Assembly: GCA_019022495.1 (NCBI GenBank) | Contig: JAFEKR010000013.1 | Location: forward strand, 992,001-1,056,000 | Reading direction: 5' to 3' | DNA from: Epichloe hybrida | Taxonomy: Eukaryota > Ascomycota > Sordariomycetes > Hypocreales > Clavicipitaceae | Length of the DNA stretch: 64,000 bases | Shown: in pieces, positions 9,955 to 21,230 of the stretch | Layout: the number at the start of each line of letters is the position of its first letter | How positions within the stretch are numbered: the stretch's first letter is position 1 | Notes under the pieces: model-generated | What the model saw: only the letters and a program-made list of their open reading frames with translations | What the model was told of the DNA's origin: nothing | The model's database searches: none | Translations under genes and position numbers: made by a program

Positions 9955-10657
9955 ACAGACGGTTGGGTAAATGTTTCGAACCATGCGATTTTCTCTTGCA
10001 TTTCAGAAATATTATTCGAGTTGGTGCGCATCATGAAAGCCGGAGAACAGCATCTTGTCTAGCTGGAAGCGGCCACCCGTCCATGTCCAAATTCGCAAAT
10101 TCCCTGTTTCCCTGTGAGGCGGAGGCGTCCACCCACCCCTCCCCCCCTCCCCACACCTTGGCCCAGCACCAGCAAGCTGGTGACGTCGTCCAATCAATGA
10201 TGGAGATGAGGCTCATCGAAAACGCACCAGACCTCGTCAGATGTCAATGACTAAACCCCCATTTTTTATTTTTTTTTCCCCGTGTCTTTGCATCTCACTG
10301 TTTTCGCCCAAGTGACCTCAAGTGACCTAAAGTGACCTTGTCCCGTCCGAAACGATAACGATGCCATCGCCCGCGTAAGCCGTGCGCCCTTTTGAATGCT
10401 GCGTGTGACGCGACGCACCGCGCGGTCCGGTTCGGTTCCTCACGGTACCTCTCTCATCGTTCAGTGTTGACCAACTTTGCTTAGAGGCCTCGCAAAGGGA
10501 CGAATTTGAAGAGCTGAAACGAAACGAATCGAATCGAATCGAAAACCAGCGGGTCGGTTCGTTCGCGTTCCTAATGTACAGTTAGCAGCCTCAGGGAGCA
10601 ACGACAATCCAATAAGGCAATTGGCAACCAGCTGCCACAAAACTGCGCCTCCCCATC
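9955..10657. other. Intergenic region between the flavohemoglobin and transporter
   Basis: No gene is seen. A triple direct repeat of AAGTGACCT/C/A lies at 10309-10337. A C-rich run is at about 10134-10155. A (CGAAT)n-like stretch at about 10517-10545 sits upstream of the transporter ATG. These are probably promoter sequence. Confidence 0.55.
10309..10337 (+). repeat. Triple direct repeat AAGTGACC
   Basis: Three consecutive copies of a roughly 10-bp unit reading AAGTGACCT with variable end. The spacing of one helical turn suits adjacent protein-binding half-sites about 320 bp upstream of the transporter ATG. No named factor is assigned. Confidence 0.6.
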
Positions 10658-12566
10658 ATGACGAGACATCCGAGCCGACCCAAGCTGGTGGTGCTGCCAA
10701 AGCACGACTTGGCCACCAGACAAGCATCAACGGGTTCATTCCACGCCGGCGCCCCCATCCCGTCAATAGCTTCGTTCCGCCGCCAGCCGTCCGCCCATCG
10801 ATACCAGACGTTCCCCGTCCAGCCGCCCAAGACGCCCCTGGAAGCTCCCATCCCCGGCTCCCAGTCAAGTTCTGCCTCCTCCCGGTCCTCGTCGCCCGAC
10901 GGCCATGGCCGCGACCACGACGACGACGAGACACCCCTGCCAGTGCGGCAGCTGCTGCTCCTGGCCTTCCTGTCGCTCTCCGAGCAGACGGCCCTGAACT
11001 CCATCGGACCATATCTCCCCGCAATGGTGGCCTCGATGCCCGGTGTGCCCGATCAAAGGGGCGGCTTGTACGTCGGCACGCTCGCCAGTGCGTTTGCGCT
11101 GGCCCAGCTATCTACCAACTTCCTGTGGGGATACGCGAGCGACATCGTGGGGCGGAAGCCCGTCCTCGTGGCCGGCACATTCTCGCTCATGTGCTGCTTC
11201 TGCGCGTTCGGCTTCTGCAGGCAGTACTGGCAGATGGTGCTTGTCCACGCGCTCATGGGCATGCTCAACGGCAACGCCGCCTGCGTGCCGACCGTCCTGG
11301 GCGAGGTCACGGACCGGTCGAACCAGAGCCGCGCCTTCACCTATCTGCCGGTGATTTACTCCCTGGGCAGCATCACTGGTCCCGCGCTCGGCGGCTTCCT
11401 GGTCAACAAGTTGGGCGACGAGCATCCCTACCTGGGGCCGAATGTGCTAGGCGCCGCGATGCTGGGCCTGAGCGTCATTGCGGTGGGCGTCTGGTTCGAG
11501 GAGACGCTCGATGAGAGCGGCGCGAGTCCCTGGAGGCCAGTCTGGGTCACGAGGTTGGTCAGATGGATTGGTGGCTCCGACGGACCTGATGACCGCAGAG
11601 CGTCCTGGAGCTCGCGCCTCGCAGAAGCGTCGGCTACCCAGCAGCCTCTCCTGTCCTCTGCGTCGTCGTCGGCTTCGTCGTCAGACGGCGAGGCCATCAA
11701 GTCTGACGACGGCAGTGCCGGCAGCGGCAACGGCAACGAAAGACCCGTGTGGAAGGACCTCCTCAACCATACCACCCTCATACTCCTGTCCACCTATCTC
11801 GTGTTCCAGCTCTCCAACATCAGTTTCAACAGCTTATATCCCATCTTCGCATCGTCCCCCGCCCCAACTGGTCGCAATCTCAGTCCCTCCAATATCGGCT
11901 TCAGCCTAAGCGCGGCGGGTCTCGCCACCATCCTGTTCCAAGCCTTTCTCTTCCAGCCCATCAAGTCCAGAATGGGAAACTTGGGATCCTACAGATTCGC
12001 CCTCCTCGGCCTCGGCGTAAGTCTCCTACTGATGCCCTGGGTGGGCTATCTCGACGACGAGCCCCCCTTTGGCATCGCAACCGGAAGGCTATGGCTGTAC
12101 GCCGAGTTGGCCGTCGTGCTAGTGCTGAAGAACATTTGCGCTGTGGGCGGTTTGTCCAGCGTCATGTTGCTCGTGAGTGTGTCCCCCCCCCCCCCCTCCA
12201 TCAATATCGCTCTTCCCATTCCCCTCGTGTTTTCTTTCTTTCTTTCTTTTTCTTTTTCAAACCCCCTATCAACAAGGCTGGCTAACCTCGACCCTCAAGA
12301 TCACAAACTCGGCCCCATCGCATGCCAGTCTCGGCACACTGAACGGCGTAGCGCAGACTCTATCCGCTCTCGGGAGAAGTATCGGACCCTTCGTCTCCGG
12401 CGCCTTGTTCACCCTCTCGGTGGACATTCGTCCCCACGGCGAGGCTCTCGCGTGGAGTCTATTCGGTGGCCTCGCTCTCTTGGGCTGGTGCCTCTCGCTG
12501 TTTATACGTGGCCGTGGTCTGGAGAGCGACGACTGGGATGAGCCCGGCGATGAAGAGGGAGGTTAG
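10658..12566 (+). CDS. Major facilitator superfamily transporter (ZIFL/YCR023C-like)
   Basis: Two exons (10658-12172 and 12300-12566) give 593 aa. The 127-bp intron has donor GTGAGT, a C- and TTTC-rich middle, branch point GCTAAC and acceptor AAG. The first 95 residues are Ser/Pro-rich, acidic and cytosolic. The membrane domain then opens with the MFS segment LLLLAFLSLSEQTALNSIGPYLP. The inter-helix motif A reads GYASDIVGRKPVL, and the helix-5 stretch has GSITGPALGGFLVNKLG. A long acidic, Ser-rich central loop (about 285-360) separates the two six-helix halves, as is usual. The motif LNGNAACVPTVLGEVTDRSN resembles the yeast YCR023C and plant ZIFL1 group, which moves metals, organic anions or drugs. 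The substrate is unknown; plasma-membrane or vacuolar location cannot be told. Confidence 0.88.
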
Positions 12567-15500
12567 CTTTGGTTCTTACTCATGCAAGGAGTTTGGGGGG
12601 GGGGGGTTCCCACATGCACATGCAAATGTTGTTATGATGTAAAAATGATTACATAGCTACTGCCATCTTTATGGATATATTATATGCATATCACTATATA
12701 ACTATGCTTTACGGCTATCAGTCCAAATGTTGTTTCATCCCGGTGAGGACCAACCACGCCAGGAAGAAAATGCGAGAGTGAAATAGACAAGGCGGGCACT
12801 CGAGGTTCCTGTCCGGGCAAAAAAAATCTATCGCCACACGGCCTGCTACCGGATCGGAACGAGTCATCCTGGTCCTGGTCCTGATCCTGATGCTCATGCG
12901 AGCCTTTTCGCGAGAGCCGAACGATTCCCTGGGGGTTTGTTGCTATTGCCTGGAAGAGGAGGAGGGCTGCGCGTGGGGAAGGTGCTTCCGACACCGTTGG
13001 CTCCTGCTGCGCTGCGCTTATCGATGCATCTGGCGTCTGCGTCTGCGTCTGCACGTCAACATCACATTTGGATCATGCGCGTGACATGCACGCTACTTGC
13101 TTGCATTACTGGGTGCGACCATGAGGGGAAGATTCGTGCACTGATGCAGTTTGTTTGTGATGGCGCACGTCCTCTTGAATGCAGATGCGGTGTGTTGTTC
13201 AAAGGCGAAGAGACGGCCCGGTACAGGGTAGCGTCGGAACAAGCATGCGAACAAAGCCTCGCACGTTCATCGAGTCAGTCAGGCGGACCTGCAAAGAGGC
13301 CGGGACGTGAAAATAACAGAGCTCCGTCACGGTCTCAAACTTGCCCAGAGAGGACAATGCGTCGGAAACAACCACCCACGAAGCCTGCCTAGAGCTCTCG
13401 TTTTTTTTTTTTTTTTTTTCCCCCCATCGCTCAAGGGCTTTTCATAACATGGAGTTTGAAGTCACGCATGGCACAGGAACGTGGTGGCATCTCCGTCTCG
13501 AGCTGTCGAACGAGACCCAGGCCCCGGCCCTTGGAAGAGAGAGAATTCAGGCGTTCCCGTGTTATCGTCCGAAGCCATCGCGGTTTACTCGAATCAATGC
13601 GCAAAACAAGCCGAGATCAACAGCCTCCATCCAGATTCTGATCTGAACTTGTTGCCGCATTTCAACAAGCGGAAATGGTGGGCGTGGAAAAAGGTACTAC
13701 TGTACGCAAGCAGTTTTGCCACCGAGCTAAGTCGGGCGGGGCCCGTGTAATCCGTAGGACCGAAATTAAAAAAAGAGACTTTACGGAGTGAACGCGTATT
13801 CCGTCAAAAGTAAGTGCGCGTCCGTCAGAACGGCCCACCCACACTTTTTTCAGTGTAGCGGATGTTCATTGAGATGATTCTTGACACCCACTACCAATGA
13901 CGCGAGAAAAAAAAAAGAAAAAAAAATTCGTTACTTTTAAAGATGAAAGATGTTGATAGTATCGCGGGTGCTCTGCTGGCGGGATTGCTTATTGTGTCGA
14001 GTACGGAGTAAGAATGGTCCGCGTGGGAATGCTCTTTTTTGACAGACGAAGATTGTACGTTTTCCGCAAAAGCTCATCAGTGGGAAGATATATAAATGGG
14101 TCCTGAAGATGGAATTGGGAAAAGCGGCGGATGCGCATTCACTTTCGACGGATGCGCGCGTTTTAGTTGGCCCCCGAAAATAATCCAACTTCTGCGCAGT
14201 GGGGAGCTTCTCGCCAGCGATCCGGGGGATGGAGCTGAATTGTGGGGGACGCGGGCTGCAGAACACGGGTCGTTTAATCAAAATACAATACGAGAGGAAA
14301 TTTCCGCACACAGGACCACATTAAGCTCAACAGCATATGTAATGCCAAGTACTAAATAAGCCGCGACTTGACGTGGAAACAAGAGAAAAAAGTCAAGATT
14401 CCACTCCACAACGCCACGCTCCGTGTAGAACCATGTATGTACATGGACACGCGCTGGCCAAGGATAGCGCCGTCGGTGGCTTGCCACATTGTGCGCGCTC
14501 ATGAATGATGGAAAAAATTGAGGTACAGCATACATACATGCTATACATAGAATTAGGCCAAGCCACCGTCTTTCGTTTGGGGGTTCGCCACTTGTTGGGG
14601 AGAGAGTAAGATGGGCCCGTCGAAAGAAATGGGCGAGGCAGGCGCACTTTCGGGAGAGAGACCAACCAATAGCACCGGGTCGATTAATCCCCTTCTTCCT
14701 TGGCGAGTTGCGCAGGATTGGTGTGTATGCCTAATAATCTGGCAGTTGTTACCAATACACCTACAGTACGTTGACTCCTTCCTATTATGTCTTGTCGTGA
14801 AACCGGCCAGATGTGTTCTTGTAATACGAATCGTTTTCTTTAACACTGCTGTCAATCACCCGTCCAAGTGACTTGTCATTCGCCTGTATTCGATACCAAT
14901 ACCGATGCCCAGCACTTGTTGCACGGATCTGGACGCTGCAAACCAGGATGCTATTCTCACCGTCAACGTATGTATACATATTCCTGCCAGGGCATGTTCT
15001 TGAGAAGTATGTATACATGGAGCGGCCATGAGTCATGTGGCAGATGTTATTGCAGATGATGTTGATCAATCCGAGGCCCTGGAGCATGCAAACTGGCAGC
15101 TCACGCGCGAGCTTGTATGTAACCGATGAAAAGAGAGAAAAAAAAAAAAAAAAAAAAAAAAAGCAAGTGCCATAATAAGCACATTTCAGGAAAGTCATCT
15201 GTTCCATGGACAATTGACGTGCAGCTGTTACGCGGCACTATTCACGGCGCAAACAACGGAAATGAGAAGTTGGACAACGGCCCATCGCTTACTTGACGAC
15301 CGGCTGGTTCCCGGGCCTTGCGTCTCTCGAGGCTGAGGGAAAAGAAAGTTCTGCTGCTCTAATATGTAATTAGTAGGCTAATCCGTAGTGTGGGATAGTA
15401 GCCCACTTGTTGCTGAGCCCAGTTTTTGAGCTATTATTTTCCCCTGTTTGCGTGTGCAATCGAGTACATGTAATGGCCGATCGGGCGATTTTTGAGAGTG

Positions 15501-15703
15501 AAGGAAGCGGCCAGGCCCTGCAAAGACCCCTCGGGCAAAAAAGCTGGCCTGGCTGGCTGGCCACTTATTGGCCGCCCCCTCCCCCGTCCCGTCCCCATCC
15601 CACCAGCTTTCAGGTGACGCCCGCCATGCCAATCCAATCCAGGGGATCCAATCCAGGGAATCCAATCCAGTAATAAGTAATCCGTAATAATAGCAAGTAC
15701 ATA

Positions 15704-15960
15704 CAGTCCACCCCCTGTTTGATTTTACCCGACTACAAGCCCCACGCGGGGCGACCACTATCAGCTCTTAGTGGCTGCTGTAGGTGGAGCTGTTAGGGAT
15801 ATCACAGGGGTTTTTATACTAGTAAGAGGTACTAGAAAGGCCTAGAAAGATGCACATAACCTTAGGTACTTCCTACCCCGCTTAGTGCTATGGTTTAGTA
15901 TGTGATTGGCCTGCTACCCCTAGTCATGTAGATGTGTAAAATCAAACAGGGGGTGGACTG
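15704..15960. mobile_element. 257-bp MITE with 25-bp inverted termini and TA duplication
   Basis: The left end at 15704-15728 starts CAGTCCACCCCCTGTTTG and is repeated as a perfect reverse complement at 15936-15960. TA flanks both ends (15702-15703 and 15961-15962). The flanks themselves are also palindromic (TACATA and TATGTA). CAGT-type termini with a TA target duplication are typical of Tc1/mariner-pogo (Fot1-like) non-autonomous elements. There is no coding capacity inside. The termini are identical by eye, so the copy may be young or its parent active. It is not a RIP target by length. Confidence 0.85.
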
Positions 15961-17294
15961 TATGTAGCTGACTGCTCCTTTCATCTCGCTTCTGCATGGG
16001 TGGAGTATTCTCCGAATTGTCTTCAACAATCGCGGCCGTGTCATCCAATCTTCTGTTACGGCGAAAACCTACGACACGGAGTTGTACGGATTACCGCGGG
16101 TCGAATCCCCGCAACAAGAGTCTGCGCTGCATCTTGCTGGGATATCTGGGCCGCTCTTGGTGCCTTGCACTCACATGCTGGCTTTCTTGATTGGCTCTTG
16201 CCCGGGCCGGCTAATACTCCGTATGTATGTACTTTTTTGATGTCAGGTTCATGCTCCTCTGGGCGACTTGAAGCGTCAATGAGATTGGCGTGTTGGATGA
16301 TCTGGATGATGATTTCGGCCGTGATCCCTTTCCGGATCTCGTCTTGGATGCGGGAAGGAAGCCAAGTCCACAGGATGAGTCCGGCGGCGATCCTTTTGCA
16401 AGCAAGCGAAGCGAGCAACGTTTGTGCACAAGCTGTTCCGGAGATGGGTCGGTCCACTTGCCAGGGGCGCAAAGCCAATGACGACCAGAGGCCTCGCAGG
16501 CCTCCTCCCCACGAAAACAGTCATCGATTTGCCAGCCCTTGCGCGGTCTTGGTCTGGTGCAAGTCATTCACAAATGTGCCGCCATCCACGAGAAGTTGGC
16601 AGCTCCCCCTTCCACTTTCAAGTCAAGTCAAAAAAGTCCTGGCCGGGCAGGGTTAGGTTTCAAGGCTGGTGGCGACCCCCCCCCCCGGTACGGATCCGTA
16701 TGTATGTAGGAAAAGGTTTTGCAAAGGCGTCATGGCAAATCCGATTTGACATCTTCTGACCTCGGGTTCCACGCGCCGGGCCATGTCGCTCAGGCCCTCC
16801 CTCCCTGGCCACCTGGCCACCGCACAGACCTTTCTCGCCCAATGGGCCATTGCCCCCCCTCGCCTCCACAAAACTTTTGGGGAAACCCGAGCTGTGGCGC
16901 TGCTGACGAACGGAACAACCACGACCCAAACTTCTCACGTTACTTTTTGCAGGTCTGGAAGCTCTGGGGCCTCTAGCTTCATTCGGTGCCCAAGAAAAAA
17001 GGGGGGGAGGGCATCGCGGGGTGGCACGGGTGACGCGACTGGGTCAGACCGGAGAAACAGCCCATTTCCGGCCGCCCCGTCTTGTCGTCCTACGGCGTTG
17101 TTCCCCAACTCAGGTGTTAGGCATGGACTTTTTGCGGACATTGCGGCTGCAGTTGCTCCGTATGTAATGCCTGAGTTGTTACAGGCAAGATGGCAAAAGG
17201 CTAGATGGGGAAAAGGAGACTGAGCGCTAGCCGCTTGTCAGATGGTGAGTTCTGTTTAAAGATTTGTCGTAATAACGAATTTGTTCTCACTCAA

Positions 17295-17393
17295 CGGATC
17301 ACGATGCGAGTCACCGACTAATAGCAGCTTGTTGTTGCCACAGCGGATCACGATGCGAGTCACCGACAAATATGTAGCAGCTTGTTGTTGCCA
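17295..17393 (+). repeat. Tandem duplication of about 50 bp
   Basis: Two consecutive copies share CGGATCACGATGCGAGTCAC and later AGCAGCTTGTTGTTGCCA, separated by a short variable segment. No function is evident; it is too short to be a RIP target. Confidence 0.85.
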
Positions 17394-18832
17394 AGGCAAT
17401 CGATCGAACTAGACCTACACGGCCCCGCTCCATCTATCTGTTGGATGGTGGGTGTACATAGTACCGACAGAAGAAGCCATACATGGACACACAGATGAGG
17501 GCTAGGAGCCGCTCTGTTAATATCTTCTTCAGCACTGCGGGGTACATATGTACAACATTTCTCGCGACGAGCGCATATGTACATCACCGCACGGTAGTAA
17601 ACAATCCGAGCTCCGCCCGGCACCCCCTTTCCCATATGTACTTACGTCCTCGTCTGTTTTTAATGCCATGCCATTGACAGGTTCCGCTACCGTCGATTAT
17701 ATGTACGGACGGGCCGAGGTCACAAAAAGAGAAGCAGCCCGTCGTCAGGGAGTACATACGCAACAATGATGGGAATGCCGTCGGGACTGGGGAGGGGGTT
17801 AGCCCTGCAGCTTGGCTTGAACTAGCATTCTGCGGTCGACGTTTGCATAATATCATGTATCAGCTGGTTGCCCCAGACAAATGGCAGGTTCGAGCCGAGA
17901 AAGCCTGAGAAATAAGGGCCTTGACCCAAAGACGACCCGTTGAGATACATTTTCACGGGAGTGTTTCTCGCTACAGAAGAAGCCTTGGAATTCCACTCGG
18001 CGAGATGTGTCCCGCGAACATTGTTAGAGACTGAAGCCTCTCTAGATTTGGCCAACACCAGGCCGTCGTCCGTCCAAATGCTTCATTTATTTACTCGATA
18101 CAGAGCCTCTTATGGATTAGTTTGTGTTGGAGTCTCACACGAGCTGTGTGCCTCTCACACGCCCCCCATCAGAATCAACTGGGGCACAAATTTAGCTGCA
18201 GCTGCGCCACGGTCTAGCTTACGGAGTAGTAGTAGTCGGCCAACCCAGCATTATTGCCTGTCCCCTTCCCCCCCTTTTGCCTTTGTTTTGATGGAACCGA
18301 TGGAACCCGCTAGTGCTCCTCCGTACGGACCTCCTATTTCCTCGGCCGTCAGCCTACCGCAGTTGCAAGCAGACTGGAGAATGAATCTCGATTCCCCACT
18401 CCGCCGACGGAAAAGGAGCGGGCCACCTTGGGTGGAGACGAATAAGATCCTGTACATGTACTCCGTACGGACTTATATGAACACAGGATCTGTGGGGTGG
18501 GGCGGATGGGATGGGTGGATGGCTTCAGCCGCCTCAGGAGTATTGGAGATTGGAGCATCTCGCACTCCTCCGTAAACGGTTTCTGACCCCAATCAGGCGA
18601 TGGCTCGGGGATGGTGTGGTAAAAAGGTCATTCATTGTGCGAAAATGTACTCCGTGCCTGCGCCCCTTCCCTCCCCTCCTCCTCTTCGTTGCCCCAGGTA
18701 CTCCATATGTATTCTTTTAGTGCTGAATAATAGAAGCCTCGGCAAGGAGTGTATTTTTGGGCTGTGGAATTAGTCTTCGACTCGGGCTGGTGAAGTCGTC
18801 ACCCCCATGACCCCCCATGGAGGCCGGAAAGG

Positions 18833-18838
18833 TATAAA
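18833..18838 (+). promoter_or_regulatory. TATA box of the HsbA-type gene
   Basis: TATAAA lies 172 bp before the ATG and is followed by a CT-rich leader with CTTCTTCTCC. That is typical for a strongly expressed fungal cell-wall protein gene. Confidence 0.65.
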
Positions 18839-19009
18839 CTACCTCCTCTTCCCCCCTTTCCTCCCGAACGTCTTCTTCTCCCTTTCTTCTTCATCCCGCT
18901 ACTCTGTTTCCAACCAGTACAAAAACCACAGTCGTTTTCTGTTCAGGTCTCACGGACACATACACTCGTTCTTAAACAACCAAGCCTTTTTCAAGCCCCA
19001 ACCGTCAAG

Positions 19010-19768
19010 ATGAAGTACTCTGCCGCCATCGCTGTCATCGCCGCCGCCGGCGCCTACGCCGACCTCCAGGCTGTCAAGTCTGTCTTGTCTGACGTTTCCC
19101 AATCCATTGACAGCCTCAACACCGCCGCCAACGGCTTCGACGGCAACGTTGATGGCGTCAAGTCCAAGGCCGACGATCTTGTTTCCACCATCAAGAAGGG
19201 CAAGACCACCGTCGACGGCTCTTCTGACCTCCAGCTCGAAGATGCCGTCGGCCTGACCGGCCCCGTCCAGGCTCTCACCAAGAAGGGTCAGTCCCTCGCC
19301 GACAACTTCAAGGCCAAGCGCTCCGAGGTTGAGAAGGCTGGTGCTTGCGGCACCGTCCGCGAAGAGCTCAAGGACATCAACGACAACTCTCAGGCTCTCA
19401 TCAAGAGCGTCGTCTCCAAGGTCCCCAAGGATGCTCAGTCCATCGCCCAGAGCCTCGCCTCCGGCCTGACCAAGGTCCTCTCCCAGGCTCAGGACGACTT
19501 CTCCGAGTCCAACTGCAAGAACTCTGGCACCCCCAGCCAGACTGGCGGATCTTCCCAGACCTCGGCCCAGACCTCGGCCGCTGCCACCGAAACGGAGACT
19601 GGCAGCGCTACCATCCCCGCCACCACTCTGGCCCCTACCACCACCGGTGCCGTCCCTACTCACCCCAACAACGGTACCACTGGTGTCAACCCCCCCGTCA
19701 CCGCCGGTGCCTCTTTCCTGGCCCCCGCTGGTGCCCTCGTCATGGCTGTTGCCGCCGCTCTTCTGTAA
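19010..19768 (+). CDS. HsbA/Mp1-type secreted cell-wall protein, probably GPI-anchored
   Basis: Intronless, 252 aa. Residues 1-17 form a signal peptide (MKYSAAIAVIAAAGAYA). Residues about 18-165 match the helical hydrophobic-surface-binding protein A (HsbA) / cell-wall galactomannoprotein Mp1 fold: repeated Asp/Ser/Lys heptad-like helices with two cysteines (GACGTV and SNCKN). A Ser/Thr-rich tract (about 170-215) offers O-glycosylation sites, and the hydrophobic C-terminus (PAGALVMAVAAALL) fits a GPI-anchor signal. Such proteins bind hydrophobic surfaces or lipids at the cell wall, and some recruit cutinases or serve as antigens. Strong codon bias (GCC, ACC, AAG, CTC) suggests high expression. 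The family assignment is firm; the precise ligand is not known. Confidence 0.88.
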   Translation: MKYSAAIAVIAAAGAYADLQAVKSVLSDVSQSIDSLNTAANGFDGNVDGVKSKADDLVSTIKKGKTTVDGSSDLQLEDAVGLTGPVQALTKKGQSLADNFKAKRSEVEKAGACGTVREELKDINDNSQALIKSVVSKVPKDAQSIAQSLASGLTKVLSQAQDDFSESNCKNSGTPSQTGGSSQTSAQTSAAATETETGSATIPATTLAPTTTGAVPTHPNNGTTGVNPPVTAGASFLAPAGALVMAVAAALL

Positions 19769-20740
19769 ATGGGAAGACGTCAACTCGATGACAGTTGGGA
19801 CTGATGCACGAAAGACATTCTTTTGCTTGGATACTCGGATCATTGTTTACTTGCCGCACCCCGACTTAATATCCCGATCAAAACGCCAATGACTTGTTGT
19901 AAAAGGTTTAATGTAACATAACGGGGAGAAAATATTTATACTTGTCTTGGGGGGGGGGGGCAAAAAAACCTGCTTCTTTTATTGTCATGATATGTTTGTG
20001 TCTGTCGATTAGCTAGAGAGCGTCGACCTCGGTCACGCAGACCACTTAATTAAGCATGGCATGCAACGTGGTAATCAAAAAAGTATCACCATCCACTCAT
20101 CTCCCCTTCGCCCTCCCATGACCGTGACGATATGAAGTGATTGTGGTCCCTGTTTTTTCCGGACGAGTTGGTGTCAAACCAAGCTGTCTGTCTGTCTCTT
20201 TGAAAGAAAGCCGGCCCAAAATTCGAATTCCGCGCCCAACAAGCTTCCCTAGATCTGTCTCGATAGCACGGAAAACAAGTGTAGCAAAGTCACGCGGCCC
20301 CGAGGTGAATCATCCACCGCCCCCATCAACCATTGACAGACAGACTAGTCGCATGTCTATCCTATCTGGGAAATATTGGTATACTATTTTCATGTCAGTC
20401 CTGATCAAACCCTGTGAGCCCTCGGGCTACGGGGTAGGGCATTTGTCGTTGGTTTTGGCTCTCAGCACGTGTGTCGATAAGATCCGATCAAGATTCATTC
20501 TGCTATCTTTTTGTTCCGAGAGGGTGATTTTAGTCCGAAGAAATATGCACGCACACGTGGCTGACAGATCGTGGGTTGCAACCCGTGGGCATGGATGGCA
20601 TCACGCGAGGTTTCTGGCGATGGATGGGATGGCGTTGCGTTGGAGACACGTGCTTGCACATGTGATGCACGAAAGCGGCCCGGTCGGGGTGTTTGAATGT
20701 GTGGAATGATGCAGACGGAGGCAAAGAGTGATTAGAAGAG
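19769..20740. other. 3' flank leading to the AT-rich block
   Basis: No convincing gene. A G run lies near 19948-19958. Open frames at 20137-20709 (plus) and 20530-20724 (minus) have no recognisable features. From about 20740 the base composition changes sharply to AT-rich. Confidence 0.6.
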
Positions 20741-21230
20741 AAGATGATGAATTGCTATCTAGGAATTCGGAATCTAGAAGAGAAAAGGGAAGCTTATAAG
20801 CTTTAAATCTATAAGTAATAAATATAAGTCTTTAAACAAAGCCTATGATAAACCGTAATATTAAACGCAATGCGGGAAGCTATATTATTAAATAAAGAGA
20901 GGATAATAAGAGTAATGCCTAATATCTAAGGCTATAATATAAGGCTATAAATATCCTTAACACTACCCTTAGTAGTATATCTAGCTAATAATAAAAGGAA
21001 GAAAAGAAAAGTAAAAAAATTAAGGTTATTTATAAGGCCTCTAAAATATCTCCCTTTATAAAGTCCTTAGCCTTTATTATTTAAAGAAAGCAAATAAAAT
21101 TACTATATTTAACGTATTCTAGACCTTTTATAAATCTATTAGTAATTATTTATTTAGTGCTAATTTATTATAGATAAAAATCCCCTTAATAAGCTTTTTA
21201 TATAATCTATTTATAGCGTAAATTAATATA

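Larger units (their letters stand above)
12567..18832. other. Gene-poor 6.3-kb intergenic stretch
   Basis: I see no gene that I can support. Open frames of 60-218 codons occur on both strands but lack conserved motifs, splice structure or codon bias. Contents include a G run near 12594-12606, a TCCTGG hexamer repeat near 12867-12892, T and C runs near 13400-13425, a 26-base A run near 15137-15162, a MITE at 15704-15960, an approximate 50-bp duplication at 17295-17393, and many TACTCCGTA and CATATGTAC type motifs between 13.8 and 18.7 kb. This looks like old, diverged intergenic DNA, not RIP-mutated repeats. Confidence 0.6.

Noticed and set aside
16094..16117. tRNA-like T-arm (GGGTCGAATCCCC)
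   Set aside because: The loop is shifted from the consensus TTCRANY. No A box, anticodon arm or acceptor stem could be folded around it.
16000..16656. 218-codon plus-strand frame and the overlapping 140-codon minus-strand frame
   Set aside because: No conserved motif, no codon bias and no promoter or splice context; likely chance frames in GC-rich intergenic DNA.
18950..19843. 297-codon minus-strand Gly-rich frame opposite the HsbA-type gene
   Set aside because: A Gly/Val/Asp-rich antisense translation of strongly biased codons. The plus strand has the signal peptide and GPI tail.
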